Shown here in pieces: positions 24,697 to 38,070 of a DNA stretch of 64,000 nucleotides. This DNA comes from Sipunculus nudus (Eukaryota > Annelida > Sipuncula > Golfingiida > Sipunculidae), in assembly GCA_026874595.1 (NCBI GenBank), contig CM049310.1, positions 16,652,058 through 16,716,057 on the forward strand, read 5' to 3'. Position numbers and translations under genes: made by a program. A model generated the notes under the pieces. It saw nothing but the letters and a program-made list of their open reading frames with translations, was not told the origin of the DNA and ran no database searches. Position 1 is the stretch's first letter. Each line of letters begins with the position of its first letter.

Positions 24697-24805
24697 TCAT
24701 TGGCTAGTAATTCGTGCGCACGAATTAATAACTCGTGCGAACGAATTAGTAGCCAATGAGCATTGAGCAAAAGAGCTGTATATAGGTCACTAATTCGTGC
24801 GCATG
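24697..24805. repeat. Palindromic cluster inside a larger hairpin
   Basis: CTCATTGGCTA (24697-24707) and TAGCCAATGAG (24750-24760) are inverted partners enclosing GTAATTCGTGCGCACGAATT and a second near-palindrome with core CGTGCGAACG. Another half-unit, CTAATTCGTGCGCATG, lies near 24790. Confidence 0.85.
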
Positions 24806-24940
24806 TTGTTGGGCGCTGGCTCGTGTGGGGTCTGAAGCGTAGCGACACAGAGTTCTTTGTTCTAGATGTTTCGGGTCTGTTCATGTGCGTGTGTATTGTT
24901 CTTTGGGGTTTTCCATTTCTAGAATTTTCGGGTGAGAAAC

Positions 24941-25058
24941 TATAAATAGGGGCTGTGCTTAGAGCCAGTAGGAAGGAAAATACCAGCGAGCACTAAGAGT
25001 GTTACTTTCTCATCAGTTTTGGGACCTTTTCTGATAATTGCAGTGGTGTCAGATATTC
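24941..25058 (+). mobile_element. Possible LTR-retrotransposon 5' end (TATA box plus primer-binding-like site)
   Basis: TATAAATAGGGGC at 24941 is followed ~100 bp later by GCAGTGGTGTCAGATATTC at 25041, which resembles the TGGTGTCAGA primer-binding site that follows a 5' LTR. No partner LTR and no gag or pol frame is seen downstream, so this is at best a solo or broken element. Confidence 0.3.
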
Positions 25059-25284
25059 AACGGATTTTATACAGATTAAATAGGGACTGTCCCCAGTTCT
25101 CCTTTGGATTATTACTATATACGTCGATTATTGATGTTAAAGGACTCCAGTTGAGCTGTGACAGTGGTGGTATCCAGAAATCAAAGCCTAGGATCCGGAC
25201 ACTCCGGTACTGTACATTTTTATTTTTATACTGTGTAATTGTATTGATTTAGTGTATTGTAATGTTAGGATTGTTCTAAGAATT

Positions 25285-25766
25285 TTATTTGTTAACAAAA
25301 AAAAACACTGACTTCTTTATCCATTCCCCTAGACATTTGACGCTGTTATTTGGTTCCGTAACAGCTTTCCCTGCTTGGGATTTTTTTGTGGCATTAATTC
25401 TGTAATATTCAAGAGTTATTAGTCCGCAAGCAGTCTGTAATTTCCAAATTCTCTGCAGCACTATTGGAGCTCCAGAAAACACATCTACCTGACACGAGCC
25501 ATAGACCGGTAGCTCGTATATGTCCGAGTTAACCTTCAGTTCTCTGCTTGCTTGGCCCAAGACTTGCTCTCTCTATTTGAATTTTCGTAATTTACACATT
25601 TTTGGCTTCGGCTTCCCGGGGATCTTCCATAGTTCCATAGTAGCCTGTGAGCTCTCCCTGTCTCTATTTTATCATATGGTATTTTCATTTTTTCTCTAAT
25701 AGTCTTTCTGACTTTATTTTTCACAATCATCCCATGTTTAACCTCCGGCAGCCTCATTAATGCCAT
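25285..25766 (-). pseudogene. LINE (L1-like) ORF1 remnant, frameshifted
   Basis: The minus-strand frame reads VRKTIREKMKIPYDKIETGRAHR split over adjacent positions; the K(I/M)...ERAHR core is typical of the RNA-binding domain of L1-type ORF1 proteins. It then continues in a shifted frame (around 25285-25560). There is no intact start, and stops and frame changes occur throughout. It is a broken copy with no endonuclease/reverse-transcriptase frame alongside, so it is probably a truncated insertion. Confidence 0.55.
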
Positions 25767-27113
25767 GGAAAATTAAATTGTTCATTTTCGATTGTTCTTC
25801 TAATTTATTTACTTTGGCCTTAAGTTTTTTTTTTACTTTTTATTTCTGCCTGTATAATAGTTATTTGTTTAGCTAATTTATTTACAATATCAGGTAAGAA
25901 CGACTCACCAGAGTCGATAGTATCTTTAATGGGGTAGCTATGATACGGCTTTCCTTTGCTCAAATGGCTTGGCTTCGGGGTTCAGATTCAAATATTAAAG
26001 CGTATTATGCATGTGTAATGTAGCTAAACTATAAATCATTTATACTTAAAAAGAAGAAGTGAAAAATTTGAACTTATATAAACCAATACTGTGTGTAGTA
26101 TATACCGGGAGACCTGGTATCTTCAAATTTACGTTTATAAAATAAATGGGTCTGCCCTGAAAGTCTTAGAATTATTTAAACTGTGCCAATTGCATTGATC
26201 TATAAATATGCTAATTTAAATAGGAGTTATACCTATATGAATAGCGTTCAATTTCTCGCAAGAATGCTTGCTGATGATATGACTGCCTGTAGCAGTGCTG
26301 AAAATAAGGCGACTCCAGGAACTGTGAGTGAGGATGCCGGGATACTCAACACAAAGATCTGACGCGTCGCGCTGGCTTTGCGAGGGAAGGCCACGAGAAG
26401 CCAGCAACAAAGAGTGGCTTATACAGCCGATCTACTGTAAATTAACCTTCCCCTGTAAACGCTCGCTTTCTCGGTAGACTATTGTATTACACTAAAATTA
26501 CGGTGGCGCATTGTTATTTTCTTCGGTAGTAGAACTGAAAAAAAAATCCGGTGATTGCTATGAGTGCATTTCTTTCCATTCACAAAAGAGCATTATAGTT
26601 TAACCCACATGTTATGACATTTGAGGAATTGTATTCAGAATTTTCCCATTCTTGACATGTGACAAAAAAAAAACAACTAGAATTGATCAACTGTCAACCT
26701 TTCGGCAGTTAATGACAAATGGCATAGCAAGTAGTGGTGTCCCTGAAAATGCATTGTCAGAAATGAATATCACGCTAATATTTACCTGCATTTGCACATG
26801 ACAGTACAATAAAGTTTATGAACTATGACCAATATGTACACATCTATGATAACATCCGAATACGGGATCAATATTGCACAATAGTAATTTGAAACTTTAG
26901 GGTCAAGCATGTTTCACGATAAGTTAATGTAACATACATACTGTCACTTCATGCGAGGAGTATTTGGATTTTGAGTCGTTGTCATCAAGTGGTAGCTCAA
27001 AGGTTGCCCAGCCTCTAGTACACAATCACACGGTTGTGTTCCAAACAGGTCGCCAGCGAGGCACCTGGAGCTGAGTTTCTGATAAGTCTCGAAATCCTTA
27101 CAAACCGTAAAAA

Positions 27114-30100
27114 ATGGCTGAAGCTGTGATAAAAAACCGTGAGGCCACTATTGGTCGAATAGAACGATTTATAACGGAAGATTTTTATACCAAGGTTAAC
27201 TTGCATGGAAGTCTATTTCCACACCGACTCGCTGTGTCTCGCTTGCATCACTTTCCTGCTCAGACGCAAATCAGCTACCAACAGGCGCTGCGTGCATCTT
27301 ATAAAGCTGTCACACCAGGCAGCAGTTATGGCCCGACGTGGTCTACCCACTGGTTCTGGCTGGAGCTGGAGATACCTGAAGCCTGGATAGGACGGGAAGT
27401 GCGCCTTATTTGGGAATCTGACACAGAATGTATGGTTTGGGAGAATGGACGAGCAGTGCAGGGGTTGTCTGGGAGTCCGAAAAATCAATTACGCACCGAA
27501 TACCTCATTAGCAAGTGTCTGACCAAATTAGAATGTTATCGCAGTCTTCATATTGAAATGGCCTGCACAGGGATGATGGGTGAAGGATGTGGGTCGGAGA
27601 TTAATCCTCCAGACATGGAGAAGAAATATTATCTAAGAAAAGCAGACCTGGTCGTCGTGGATACCGAAGTCAGGGAGCTCCTAGCAGATCTTGATGTTCT
27701 GCTTATGATGGCAAAGGATCTTAAAGATACAAACGAACACCGGGCAAACCAAGCCATGTTTGCAGCAAACAAAATGATAAATATCATCAATTTAGACGAC
27801 AGGGATACTTTCGTAAAAGCTTGGGAAATTTCACAATCAGTCTTCAACGAGAAAAACGGAGACAGCCAGTTGACAATCCATGCCATGGGCCACTGTCATA
27901 TCGACTGTGCTTGGCTATGGGATTATAACGAGACGATACGTAAATGTGGTCGAAGTTGGTCTGCGACTGTTCGTCTGATGGAGAGCTACCCAGATATGAT
28001 CTTCACGTGCTCTCAGGCTCAGCAGTATCAATGGGTTAAGGACAGGTACCCGAAAGTATATAGCGACATCAAGCGGCGAGTAGCAGAAGAACGTTTCATA
28101 CCAGTTGGAGGGACGTGGGTTGAAATGGACGGAAACTTACCGAGCGGGGAATCATTCGTTCGTCAAGTCCTCTATGGCCAGCGCTTCTTCTTGGCAGAAT
28201 TTGGTAAAAAGTGCACTGAGTTCTGGCTACCAGACACCTTTGGTTACTCAGCTCAACTGCCTCAGATCATCAGCTCTGGTGGCATGTCCCGGTTTCTCAC
28301 TCAAAAGATCAGCTGGTGCGTCAACAAATTTCCCCATCATACATTTATCTGGGAGGGACTAGATGGTAGCCGCGTACTTACCCATTTCCCACCAGGGGAT
28401 TCGTATAACATGTACGGCAGTGTGAAAGAACTAATGAAAACTGCAAACAACTGCGAGGACAAAGGCAGGATAAAAAACTTGGCATATCTCTATGGTTACG
28501 GCGACGGAGGAGGAGGTCCCACGGAGGAGATGCTGGAGAGACTGAAGCGGCTACGAGACGTAGACGGTATACCCAAAGTCCAGCATTCGTCTCCAGACAC
28601 AATGTTCAGTAAAATAGAGTCCACCGAGTTAGGCAATCTGTGCCGCTGGGTTGGAGAGCTGTACCTGGAATTTCATCAGGGGACATACACAAGCCAGTCT
28701 AAGACGAAGTGGTACAACAGGAAATGTGAATTCTTGCTGCGTGATGTGGAAATGGTAGCTACCATGGCGGCGGCCTTCGGTGGGAAGAACTATCCTTTTG
28801 ATGAACTGGAGAGAATATGGAAGCTTTTGCTTTTGAACCAGTTCCATGATGTCCTACCTGGAAGTTCAATCAACAAAGTGTACGAGGATTCCGACTCTTT
28901 CTATGAAGACGTTCACCGTTCGGCCGTGAAACTGCTTCAGGAAAGGATTGCTGATTTTGCACGATTGAAAGAGGGCGGTGACGATGTTGCAGTTGTTTTG
29001 AACACCTTATCGTGGGGTCGTTCTGGTGTTGTTGAAATCCCTGCAAGCTTATTCCTAGCCGAAATAGAACAGGGACAGGGATATGGTCAACCGAAGCTTC
29101 AGCCGAACGTCCAACTCACAACAGACGGGAATGTTCTGGTAGCGATAAAGGTTGACAGCTGCGGGACAACTATTTTCATTAAACCAACACAACCAAACGA
29201 TATAGCATCTGTGCAGGAATCTACAGATGAAGCTGGCAAACAGAGCTTTGTGTTGGAAAATGGAAAAGTCAGAGCTGACCTAGACCATGCTGGAAGGATT
29301 GTTGGCCTCAGACAAAAGGGCTACACTAGGAACGCCATATTAGACGGCCGTCTTGGAAACCAGTTCGTCCTGTTTGAGGACACACCTGTCTACTATGATG
29401 CATGGGACGTGAATCACTATCATTTGGAGACCCAGAAGTCAATCGATGACGTCATAGGCGAGGTTAAGGTGGTTGATAGCGGGCCTCTAAGAGTTTCGGT
29501 GGAGGTGAAACTGCGCATCAGTGATAAAAGCTCCATAAAACAACTCATCGTGCTGAATGCGTGTGAGGATTTCCTCAGGTTTGAGACCAAGGTAATTAAA
29601 TAGCAAATTACAGGTGCCATATATGCTTGTCCTCCATTTTAGACCACTATTTCAAACAGCATTTGTTTTTATAAGGATAAGCCAAAGGCCTGTAGGTAAC
29701 ATTCTTTATTGAATGAGAATGAAGGTATCTACATGATCAGGATATATGTTGCACTATGGTAGAATGACTCCATAAATCGTAACTTGTCGTTATTACATCA
29801 AATATAATCTCTGAGGTTCTCGCGAGATTTCATAGATTGGCCTTGTAGGCGCCGGCGGGTTTCAAACCGAAGATCATATATATGCTTGAATGTCCAAAAA
29901 TACTTGGCTACGTCCTGTTCCTGTTAGATGTACTTTTATCATAACTTAAAAATTCCTTAATTAAAAATTTTAGTTTGTATCCATAATTATACAGAATATG
30001 TCTTCAGGACAAGGCAAGCTATGTCCCATCAGGAAAAAGGAGGACACCTGTAATAGTAATGAACAATTATTCACTTACAGTTAATACTTATGTAAGATTA

Positions 30101-31465
30101 TATTGTACTTATGCATGTTTTATTTAAAACTTTGCAAGAAAAGTAATATATTATATGTCATTATTCGCTTCAGAGAACTGGAAAATATTTAACCCTATCA
30201 CGGCACTGCTATTTCTTATATAACGACTTATTTTTCAAGTTTACCATGTAATGGTATTCACTCTGATCAGTCCAACTAAAATCATATATGTATCTTACTA
30301 TTTACCCATCAAGAAGTGATATATCATAAAAACCTCATCCATTTCACCCATTTAAGAGTCACGTACGAATTTTTTTCTAGGTAGACTGGCACGAAGACCA
30401 TAAATTTCTCAAAGTGGAGTTTCCGTTGAACGTCCGAAGCCACCAGGTGGCCTATGAGACACAGTTCGGGTACCTCTACCGGCCGACCCACTGGAACACC
30501 AAGTTTGATTGGATGAAGTTCGAGGTCTGTGGTCACAAATGGGCCGACCTGTCCGAACCTACCTTTGGCGTAGCCCTGATGAATGACTGTAAATACGGCT
30601 ACTCGTGCCATGACAGCATCATGAGGCTCTCACTGTGAGTATTTGTTTATCTGGCTTGTGTGCAGATACCTCACCTTGTATACTTTACAGTCATTGACAT
30701 AACAAATATGTCAGTGCACATCATATAAAAAATGCTAGACTGTATAAAACATATGCTTTCACACAAATATAGAAGTCACAAGTTTTTGCCAGATTTAGTA
30801 TCTAAATGAGAAACAATTTAAGTAAATATACACACAAGCTTCACATATATCCTCCTGAAAAATACGTACCTAAATAAAGAGTCTTGTTGCCAAATGCAAT
30901 TTTTCTCTGATTGTTGAGCAATAAGTGTGGGGCTAACCTATCAATTAATGGCGAAACATCTGAAGTCTTGTGGAATAACGTGCTCATTTTCTTTCCTTGA
31001 AGACTGAGGGCCCCGAAGTCCCCGGACGAGAATGCAGACATGGGCGTCCACAGTATCACTTACGGACTACTCGTCCATGCCAACGAAGGGTTGACACCAC
31101 ACGTTACCAGGCAGGCCTACAATCTGAACTGTCCACTACAGGTTCACGTGATGAAAAACAAAAGTCGTCAAACGGATCACGTGACTTTAAGTCACGTAGC
31201 ATGCGAAAATGAAACGAGCGTTGTCTTGGATACCGTGAAGCTGGACGAAGAACGCAGAGGGTGGTTGATTCTCAGAATGTACGAGGCATACGGAACGCAT
31301 GCGTCTGCTGACTTCCGGTTGCCTAAGCCAATACAGAAGGCGGCAGTGTGTAACATTCTCGAAGAAGCGTTAAAGGGTATTTCCTCCGGTATTACGTCAG
31401 ACGGCGACACTCTTCATGTAGAACTGCGGCCGTTCCAGATACTCACGGTAGCGGTGCAGTTGTAA
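27114..31465 (+). CDS. MAN2C1: Cytosolic alpha-mannosidase 2C1 (GH38), copy B, intact
   Basis: Exons 27114-29591, 30381-30634 and 31003-31465 give 1064 residues, close to the ~1040 of vertebrate MAN2C1. It hydrolyses alpha-mannose from free oligosaccharides in the cytosol; consistent with that, there is no signal peptide. Visible landmarks: an N-terminal domain beginning [21 protein letters not shown] with metal ligands H262 and D264, [33 protein letters not shown] with nucleophile D374, [14 protein letters not shown], and [14 protein letters not shown] with ligand H578 and the family Asn at 575. C-terminal beta domains include [15 protein letters not shown] and [11 protein letters not shown]. 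The stop at 31463-31465 overlaps an AATAAA. The first 826 codons lie in a single exon, unlike vertebrate orthologues, which have many introns there. It is roughly 95% identical to copy A by eye and is the likely functional copy. Confidence 0.95.
29845..29920 (-). repeat. Degraded tRNA-like segment in MAN2C1 copy B intron 1
   Basis: Counterpart of 13491-13566. It keeps GCGCCGGCGGGTTTCAAACC (B-box side) and GGCTACGTCC, but the middle is shorter and changed, so it has decayed more than in copy A. Confidence 0.5.
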
Positions 31466-31469
31466 TAAA
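31464..31469 (+). terminator. Candidate polyadenylation signal overlapping the MAN2C1 copy B stop
   Basis: AATAAA starts inside the TAA stop codon. Copy A keeps AATAAA at the same place (about 15084-15089). If used, the 3' UTR would be very short; a downstream site cannot be excluded. Confidence 0.4.
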
Positions 31470-31612
31470 AACCTTTTAATTTAGCTTACGCAATTAATAT
31501 CTGTTCATAATGACAACATTTTTATGGAATACCTAGTAGTTAGATTACCTGTAATCGGTAGATGAAACTTAAAATGTTTTCTGCAGACTATACAAAATAT
31601 CCATAATGAATC

Positions 31613-31656
<44 letters not shown>

Positions 31657-34490
31657 TTAACATATGGTCATGAACAAATTAAATATAACTGCTTAGTTTT
31701 GAATTGGACGGACATTCAGAGAGCAAAGGACATACGGGAAAAATCGGCTGATATGGGGAAAGTGGAACATCATGTCGGTTACATGGACTTTACACATATA
31801 TCAGCTACTTTAATATTGATTTAGACGTTTTGTGCTAATGGTACGTGGAAATACGCTTTAGCTGTTTATATGATAATCATTAAGAGTCAACGACGTGACA
31901 GTTATAAGCCCACACGCATGGTTATGCTCACTTTATACACACTTGGATAAAGCGTATGTGATTTAAGTCTTTGTTTCTATAATATAGTGGATTTCACATA
32001 ATTCAAGAAAGATTTCTGTATGATTAACATGGCAGTACCCACCGAATAGCTTCATAGAGTCAATTATTTACATGTTATTAGAATCTACATCTAGATAGTA
32101 AAATAGAGGTTGCATTCTGGAATGTTTTGAATCACTTGACTGTTCATATATGGAAGCTTGGAGACAATAGGAACGGTGTTAAATATTTGAAATGATCTAT
32201 TATATCAAGGTAGTAACTACTTTATACGGCGTGTTTTTTTTCATCGATTAAAAGATGTACATCTGATTGACAGAGTGGTGTCTTTAGACATGGTAGATGC
32301 CATAAGAACATGCTTTATCCAAAGTGTTGGTTCACTGATAATGTATCAGAGAGTAATAGCAAAATAACGATAAAAACTAAAGAGAAATGGACAAACATCG
32401 AGATAATATTTGAGAAAAAAATTAGTATGAGTGTTATAAGGCCAATTCGATATAATAGAATATCAGTTGTTGCAAGAAGACCAACAAATTATTATCGATG
32501 GCAGTGACAAAAATAAAAATCAACATGAAAACAACGAGGAAACTCAGAAAGTATACTCAGAGATAGCACGTTACCTCTGCATATATACTAGATTTTGAAT
32601 ATTTCGATGTCCCGATCAAATTTTATTGTGTTATATAAGCGCATGAGATAAAATTTAGCTTGGTGATATATATGTCAAGGTTCACAAATTTCATTACATG
32701 TTAGCGTTGCCCGACAGAATAAAGGCGGCATCTAATAACAATGAGCAACCGTCGCTTTCAAATGACAAATTACCTCTCGTCTCAATGGTAAAAATCCTGT
32801 AAACAAACACGTGAAAATGGTGATCTAAATAACCTTCACAGTTTAATTAATTGTTCCCTTTATTGGTGTCTTCTACCTTATTCCTCCACAAACTTTTACA
32901 AAATCCGTTCAAACGTTGCTGACAGACAAACCAACAAATTGACCAACCAACCAGGATTAAAACATAAAACGGAGTTGTAATAATTCCGAAAATATATCGC
33001 CGGAGCCGGGTCAATAATCGATAGCATTTTGCAATAGCCAGCACTAAAATGAGGTAGACCATATCAAACCATTCACAATATAGCTATACGGAACGCAGCG
33101 GAGAGAAATCTATGCGCACATAGTGATGACAAAATTGATGGTATTTTGCAACAGGCTGTGTGGTCGTTTAATTGTCACCTGCCACTGTAGTGTTAAGTCC
33201 ACCGGCATGGTTTGATACACCTGAAGGACAAACCGCCCGCACGTGGAGCTTAAATTGGTCACATTTTGTGGGCTACCTGGAGGGAACCATATGGAGGGGA
33301 TCTAGTTGGCGCGCGGCCCCTCCCTATCGAATCAAATAAATCTAAGGAATAAAATAATATATACACTTATTAACGGAAAGCAGAGGTTTATATTTCTGCA
33401 TGCGCGATTTATGTACAAATTTTATTATAATTTTTACAAATTATATTGTTGCACTTAGATTGAAGATATAATAATCAATTCTGTAAGATGTTTAAGATAA
33501 TTGTTAAGATAAAAACGTATTGTTTTTGCAAAACTAGCTAGAAATACCACTAGCTGATGTTAACATGTATACAGGTTCTAATATTATATATATAAAATAT
33601 TTAATTTGAGCTATCACTTTTGAATTATTTTCATTTACACTTAAAATTCAAATGCTTTCTGCTCTGAATTTAAAAGCAGATAGAGAGTTTCTCGTACACT
33701 TTAGCTTTTTTGAATTTTTCATTTGAACCAGCCCTGACATCTTTCCCGTGACCAACAGTAAAGCTTCCACCCTCCATCCAAGAAGTATATATATGTATGT
33801 GTGTGTGTGTGTGTGGAGTTGGGTGACTATTGTTCTTTATACAGGAATTCAATGGTAACATTATATTATTATGTCCATATACACACTGATATGGCTGCTA
33901 TATATTGATAATATCGCAAGATTCGTGCATGAATGCTTGTGTACCATGACCTAGATACGAAGATAGCTTACATATGTGAATGTTAAGTACAATTTAGCAC
34001 ATTTTTAATGTTTGAATCCATAGACAGAGGTGAATGTGTATACTACGTGTATGTATAACACTGTCATGTAGAAATAGAGTACAGGATTTTTCTCTCCATA
34101 CACAGCAGTTACCGACACTTATACCGAGATGTTTAAAATTTACTGAAGACAGCATCCCCATTCGTGTGTGTTTGTTTGTGCGTGTGTTTTTTCACACCAT
34201 AATTCACGCAATCATGAAGTTGAACGGAATCTTACGATATTAAAAGGGTTTTTTCGGGAATAGGCCAGTAAAGAATCGCGATTATAATTTGGTGTGGATC
34301 TGAAACATAATCCGGACTCAGAAACGTCATTTAAGAATACATGTATTCACATATTTGCAGTCAGTTATGCACGATTGAACCTGGGAATATGGGCCGATTA
34401 TTTGACTGCAACACGTTTTAAGGAGCATCCCAAAATCTGGAACCCTCAACATAGTGGAGGTTTGCATTCCTTAGAATGCAGATTTGTAGC
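31470..34490. other. 3' flank of MAN2C1 copy B
   Basis: No gene seen. It includes a TG tract at about 31612-31655 and a ~560-bp stretch (33397-33955) not present in unit A. That stretch is AT-rich with a TG microsatellite near 33795 and no visible terminal repeats. Confidence 0.6.
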
Positions 34491-35266
34491 TTTATTAATG
34501 ATTTGTGTAATGAAATTTCCCCCTACTGACTATATAGACATGCCATGTCCTCACGACTATACACTAGTATGTAGAATTTTCTCTGGTGTATTGGTATAAG
34601 CATGTTAACGCTATAGCCTCGCAGGAAGAATGGATATGTGTCACATGCCACCTCTTCATTTAGAAAAACAAACATGACGTGTGTGAACAGGGGGGATTTA
34701 GAGGGGCGTTGGGAAGGGCATGCCCCCTGTTTTTGACCAAAACATGCCAGGAAAAAAAATTATACCCTCTTAATGCCAAAAGGCAGCGCAGGGTGGCGCC
34801 TCGCATAGTTTTCATCGCTATACTTCTGCTTGGGGGGAAATATATAAAATCTGCTTAAATTTCGGGCACACTTATACACCTGGGTCGCGTTGTTTAGTCC
34901 CCCCCCCCCCTTAAGTCCTCTTTCAGGCCCTCGTAAATTAGATTTCATTAACATATAAATTAATGACAAACAATGCACCGAATTCCTACCTTTAGTTTGC
35001 AGTCAGCCTGACATGGAACCAAGCTGAAACTTTCTAATGATACACAATACACGTACATACCTTTCTAAACGTGATCTTACATGGTGTGAACATTATGACT
35101 ATATAATGACTATGACACAGCGAAAACATAATGGAAGGGCGAGGACACCATGGAGTAATCAGTTCGTTTCTGCCTCTGGCTCCAATCATACCTGCGTGTG
35201 TTGACGGTGACCTCTGCGATTACCCGGCCGTCACAGAAACATCAATAAATTATCGCAGAGAAATAA

Positions 35267-35269
<3 letters not shown>

Positions 35270-35321
<52 letters not shown>
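35270..35321. repeat. (TA)n microsatellite
   Basis: About 26 TA units. Confidence 0.95.
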
Positions 35322-35324
<3 letters not shown>

Positions 35325-37884
35325 GGTTCACATGTAAGTGCATATACGCGTATGTATTGTTAGCACGTCAATGTGGTTAAGCTATACAACAATATATAAG
35401 ACAGGTTACACTTCGCCGAACACGTGCATATCTTCTGTTGACGCAACAGAGCATTATGGAAGGAGAAACACAGAAAAAAACACCTCTTATAAACTTGAAA
35501 ATTCTTAATTTGGGATGTCGGCCATTAGGTGGTGCACTGATCTCGCCCGATGCAAGATTTTTCACACTTGGGTACAGGAGTAACAAAATGTTCTGGAGCA
35601 AATATTTACAGATACCTTGATATTTTAGGTAGAAACACGAAATTCCATGTTTATTTAACATGACTGGTATGTGAATAGGTTTCTTTTAAATTTATAAAAG
35701 TTAAAACTGTAAATTACTCTTGACAAACCCATCAAGACTTGTATTTGCCGTCTTGCAACCCTAAGGACAGGTTCGGCCATCTGCCGGCCAATTATATTAC
35801 TAATTCACGATTCTCTGACCGACCAGCTGACATACTGCAGACACATTGTACAGAATCGGACCCACAATATAACACACTGTTGTAAGGGATTGTTGGTATA
35901 GAAATCCAGGGGCGTGAATATTGGGGAGGGTCGGGGGGGGGGGGGGGGGGCGGGTACTTAACCCTATTTTTTGGCAAGGGGGATGGTCAATGTAACCCCC
36001 CCCCCTCGCTATTCAGAGAATAATATTTGTATATTGTAAATGAAATAATATTAATAATATAGACTTTGTTTCCGTTTATAATTTTACTATGAACTATTAT
36101 ATCTAACCCTGGTTTAGAATTAATTTATACTGTAAACCTAATACCTTGTTATTAAAAAACTTATACTTAATTGTAATATATATGTAGTTAAGTGTAGTAT
36201 TAATGTGATGAAGAGTGTAATATTGACGGTTCAAATATTTTGGATATGAACTGAGTGTTTTGTGGTTAGAACTTCAAGGTATGGGATATTAAACCGAAGG
36301 TGTTCGTTTTCAGTCGAAACTTTTTACGGAAGGGTGCTGCATCGGACCATTCTCCACACATGAGACCTGTCTATGAAGTTCAAGGATAGATCTTAGCATA
36401 CATTCGTGCGCAACAACACGCTTTCAAGCCGAAATCCAGCCATTTTGCCTGAGAAGCGTAACTAACATGAAATGAATAAATTGAGTATGATTCGACAACA
36501 TTTCATTCCAAATATATCCAACAAAAGGTATTTATCTGTGAAACATATTTTATATATTGATAAACCTGTAAATCTATTTTGCGGTGTAATATCCGGGACG
36601 CGGTATTGTAAATATAAAAACAAACTTGTGCACGTGCTTCCTTGGATAGTTTACGTGATACAGCTGTTTCCAGAATTGTTGAAGATTAAAATGCACGGTG
36701 ATATTGCAGCGACACTTGTTGTGGTTTTTAACATTATGCAGAAAGATAACCTGCATGAAATGGGGAATTTACCATTATTGCATGCTGACACAAGATATGG
36801 GTGCCAAGGGATCGAGGGTCACATGTTGATTACATTTACTAATCATACAAGTGAGACGATGACTGGGTCATGTCAGGTCAAACATGCGTAATTCCGTCAC
36901 TGCCAGCAGTGATTATTCATTGTGCACAATAGACCTTATCCCTGTGCGGAAGTTGGTATCGGAATGCTATAGTCCGGATATTAGGTCAGTCAACGTCACC
37001 TATCGCCGCCTCGGTGAACAAGCAACGTTTTCTCATTAGCACTTGTCCTTGGTCTTTCCCAGATAACAATATAATTATAGTTCATTGTATTATATGGCCG
37101 TTTCTACTACACACAGGTCTATGTGTGTTTTGCAGCTGTAGCTACACTTTATATAGGCTGAGAGATCCTACGCTCCCAAGGCAGCGGAAATCTTGCGCTT
37201 CTAAAGAAGCAACTGATTTTCACGCCGCCAGCTTTGACCCTTCATGATATATTTAGACACCACATGGCGGTTTGTTGTCCGCTTAAAAAAAGTGCGTGCG
37301 TATGATATGACAAGCAGCCAACCAGATGCCAATAAACAAACACTCGACAGGCATCCTGGCCCGTCCGTGCTTCAAGCGCCACTTGATGAGAGTTAACGGT
37401 CGAATTTTAATTGCTCCCTCAGTATTCTCGCATCTTTGACCGATTCGATTATGACATTATGACTGTTTTAGCGTAGCCATGTATCTGTTGTCTGCAGAAC
37501 TGAAACCAGCCAGCGAGGTGTGCACGCAGCCTTCTTTGTTACGTTTCTTTGAATTACAACCCACAAGCCGTGCATCCTATGTGCCAAAGGCCCTAAGCAA
37601 ACCACGCCTATAGGGCAATTCTCTTTGCGCCTGTGGCCTGTTCAGACGGTTACCGGGACAATGAGCTCTCACTCAAAACGGAATGAACATGATTGGCTCG
37701 CTTGGCCATGTCTTCCAGCACAAGGTCTGATCTGATTGGACGAAAATACAGTGCTCCCCTCTGGTGTAGCAATTCAGGATACGAGGTCAAAATAAACAGC
37801 GCTTACGATATAGGGAGTAGGCCTATAGTTAAAGCGCTGTGTAAAGAGCGTAGAGAGATCCAGGAGCCTGGATACCCACACGGT

Positions 37885-38070
37885 CAGGGGCGGATCCAGG
37901 ATTTAGAAAAAAAGGGGGTGGGGGGTCCAATGAAAGAACTAATGAAAAAAAAATAAAAAAACTTAGGTCCTCGGGTCCGGAAAGGGGGGAGGGGGTCCAG
38001 GCCGCTAAATTTTGTCTGAAATCCTTAAAAAAGGTTGCTTCGGAGGGGAAAAAAAGGGGGGGGGGGGATG
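37885..38070. mobile_element. Fragment with hAT-MITE-like terminus
   Basis: CAGGGGCGGATCCAGG at 37885-37900 is a typical hAT MITE terminus and resembles the ends of the 15534-15732 insertion. The G-run-rich interior follows (GGGGGTGGGGGGTCC), but no matching right end is seen, so the element is probably 3'-truncated. Confidence 0.45.

Larger units (their letters stand above)
26578..34490. repeat. Segmental duplication, unit B (MAN2C1 block)
   Basis: Direct partner of 10345-17740. Unit-B-specific segments lie at about 26627-26745 and 33397-33955. Unit A specifically carries the hAT-like insertion at 15534-15732. The end of similarity is near GTTTGCATTCCTTAGAATG at 34462, and the minisatellite that follows unit A is absent here. 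Confidence 0.93.

Noticed and set aside
26270-26300. Hammerhead ribozyme core (CTGATGA-like)
   Set aside because: No matching GAAA strand and stems could be found at suitable distances.
36472-36891. 139-codon open frame
   Set aside because: No domain, no splice partners and ordinary AT-rich composition; treated as chance.
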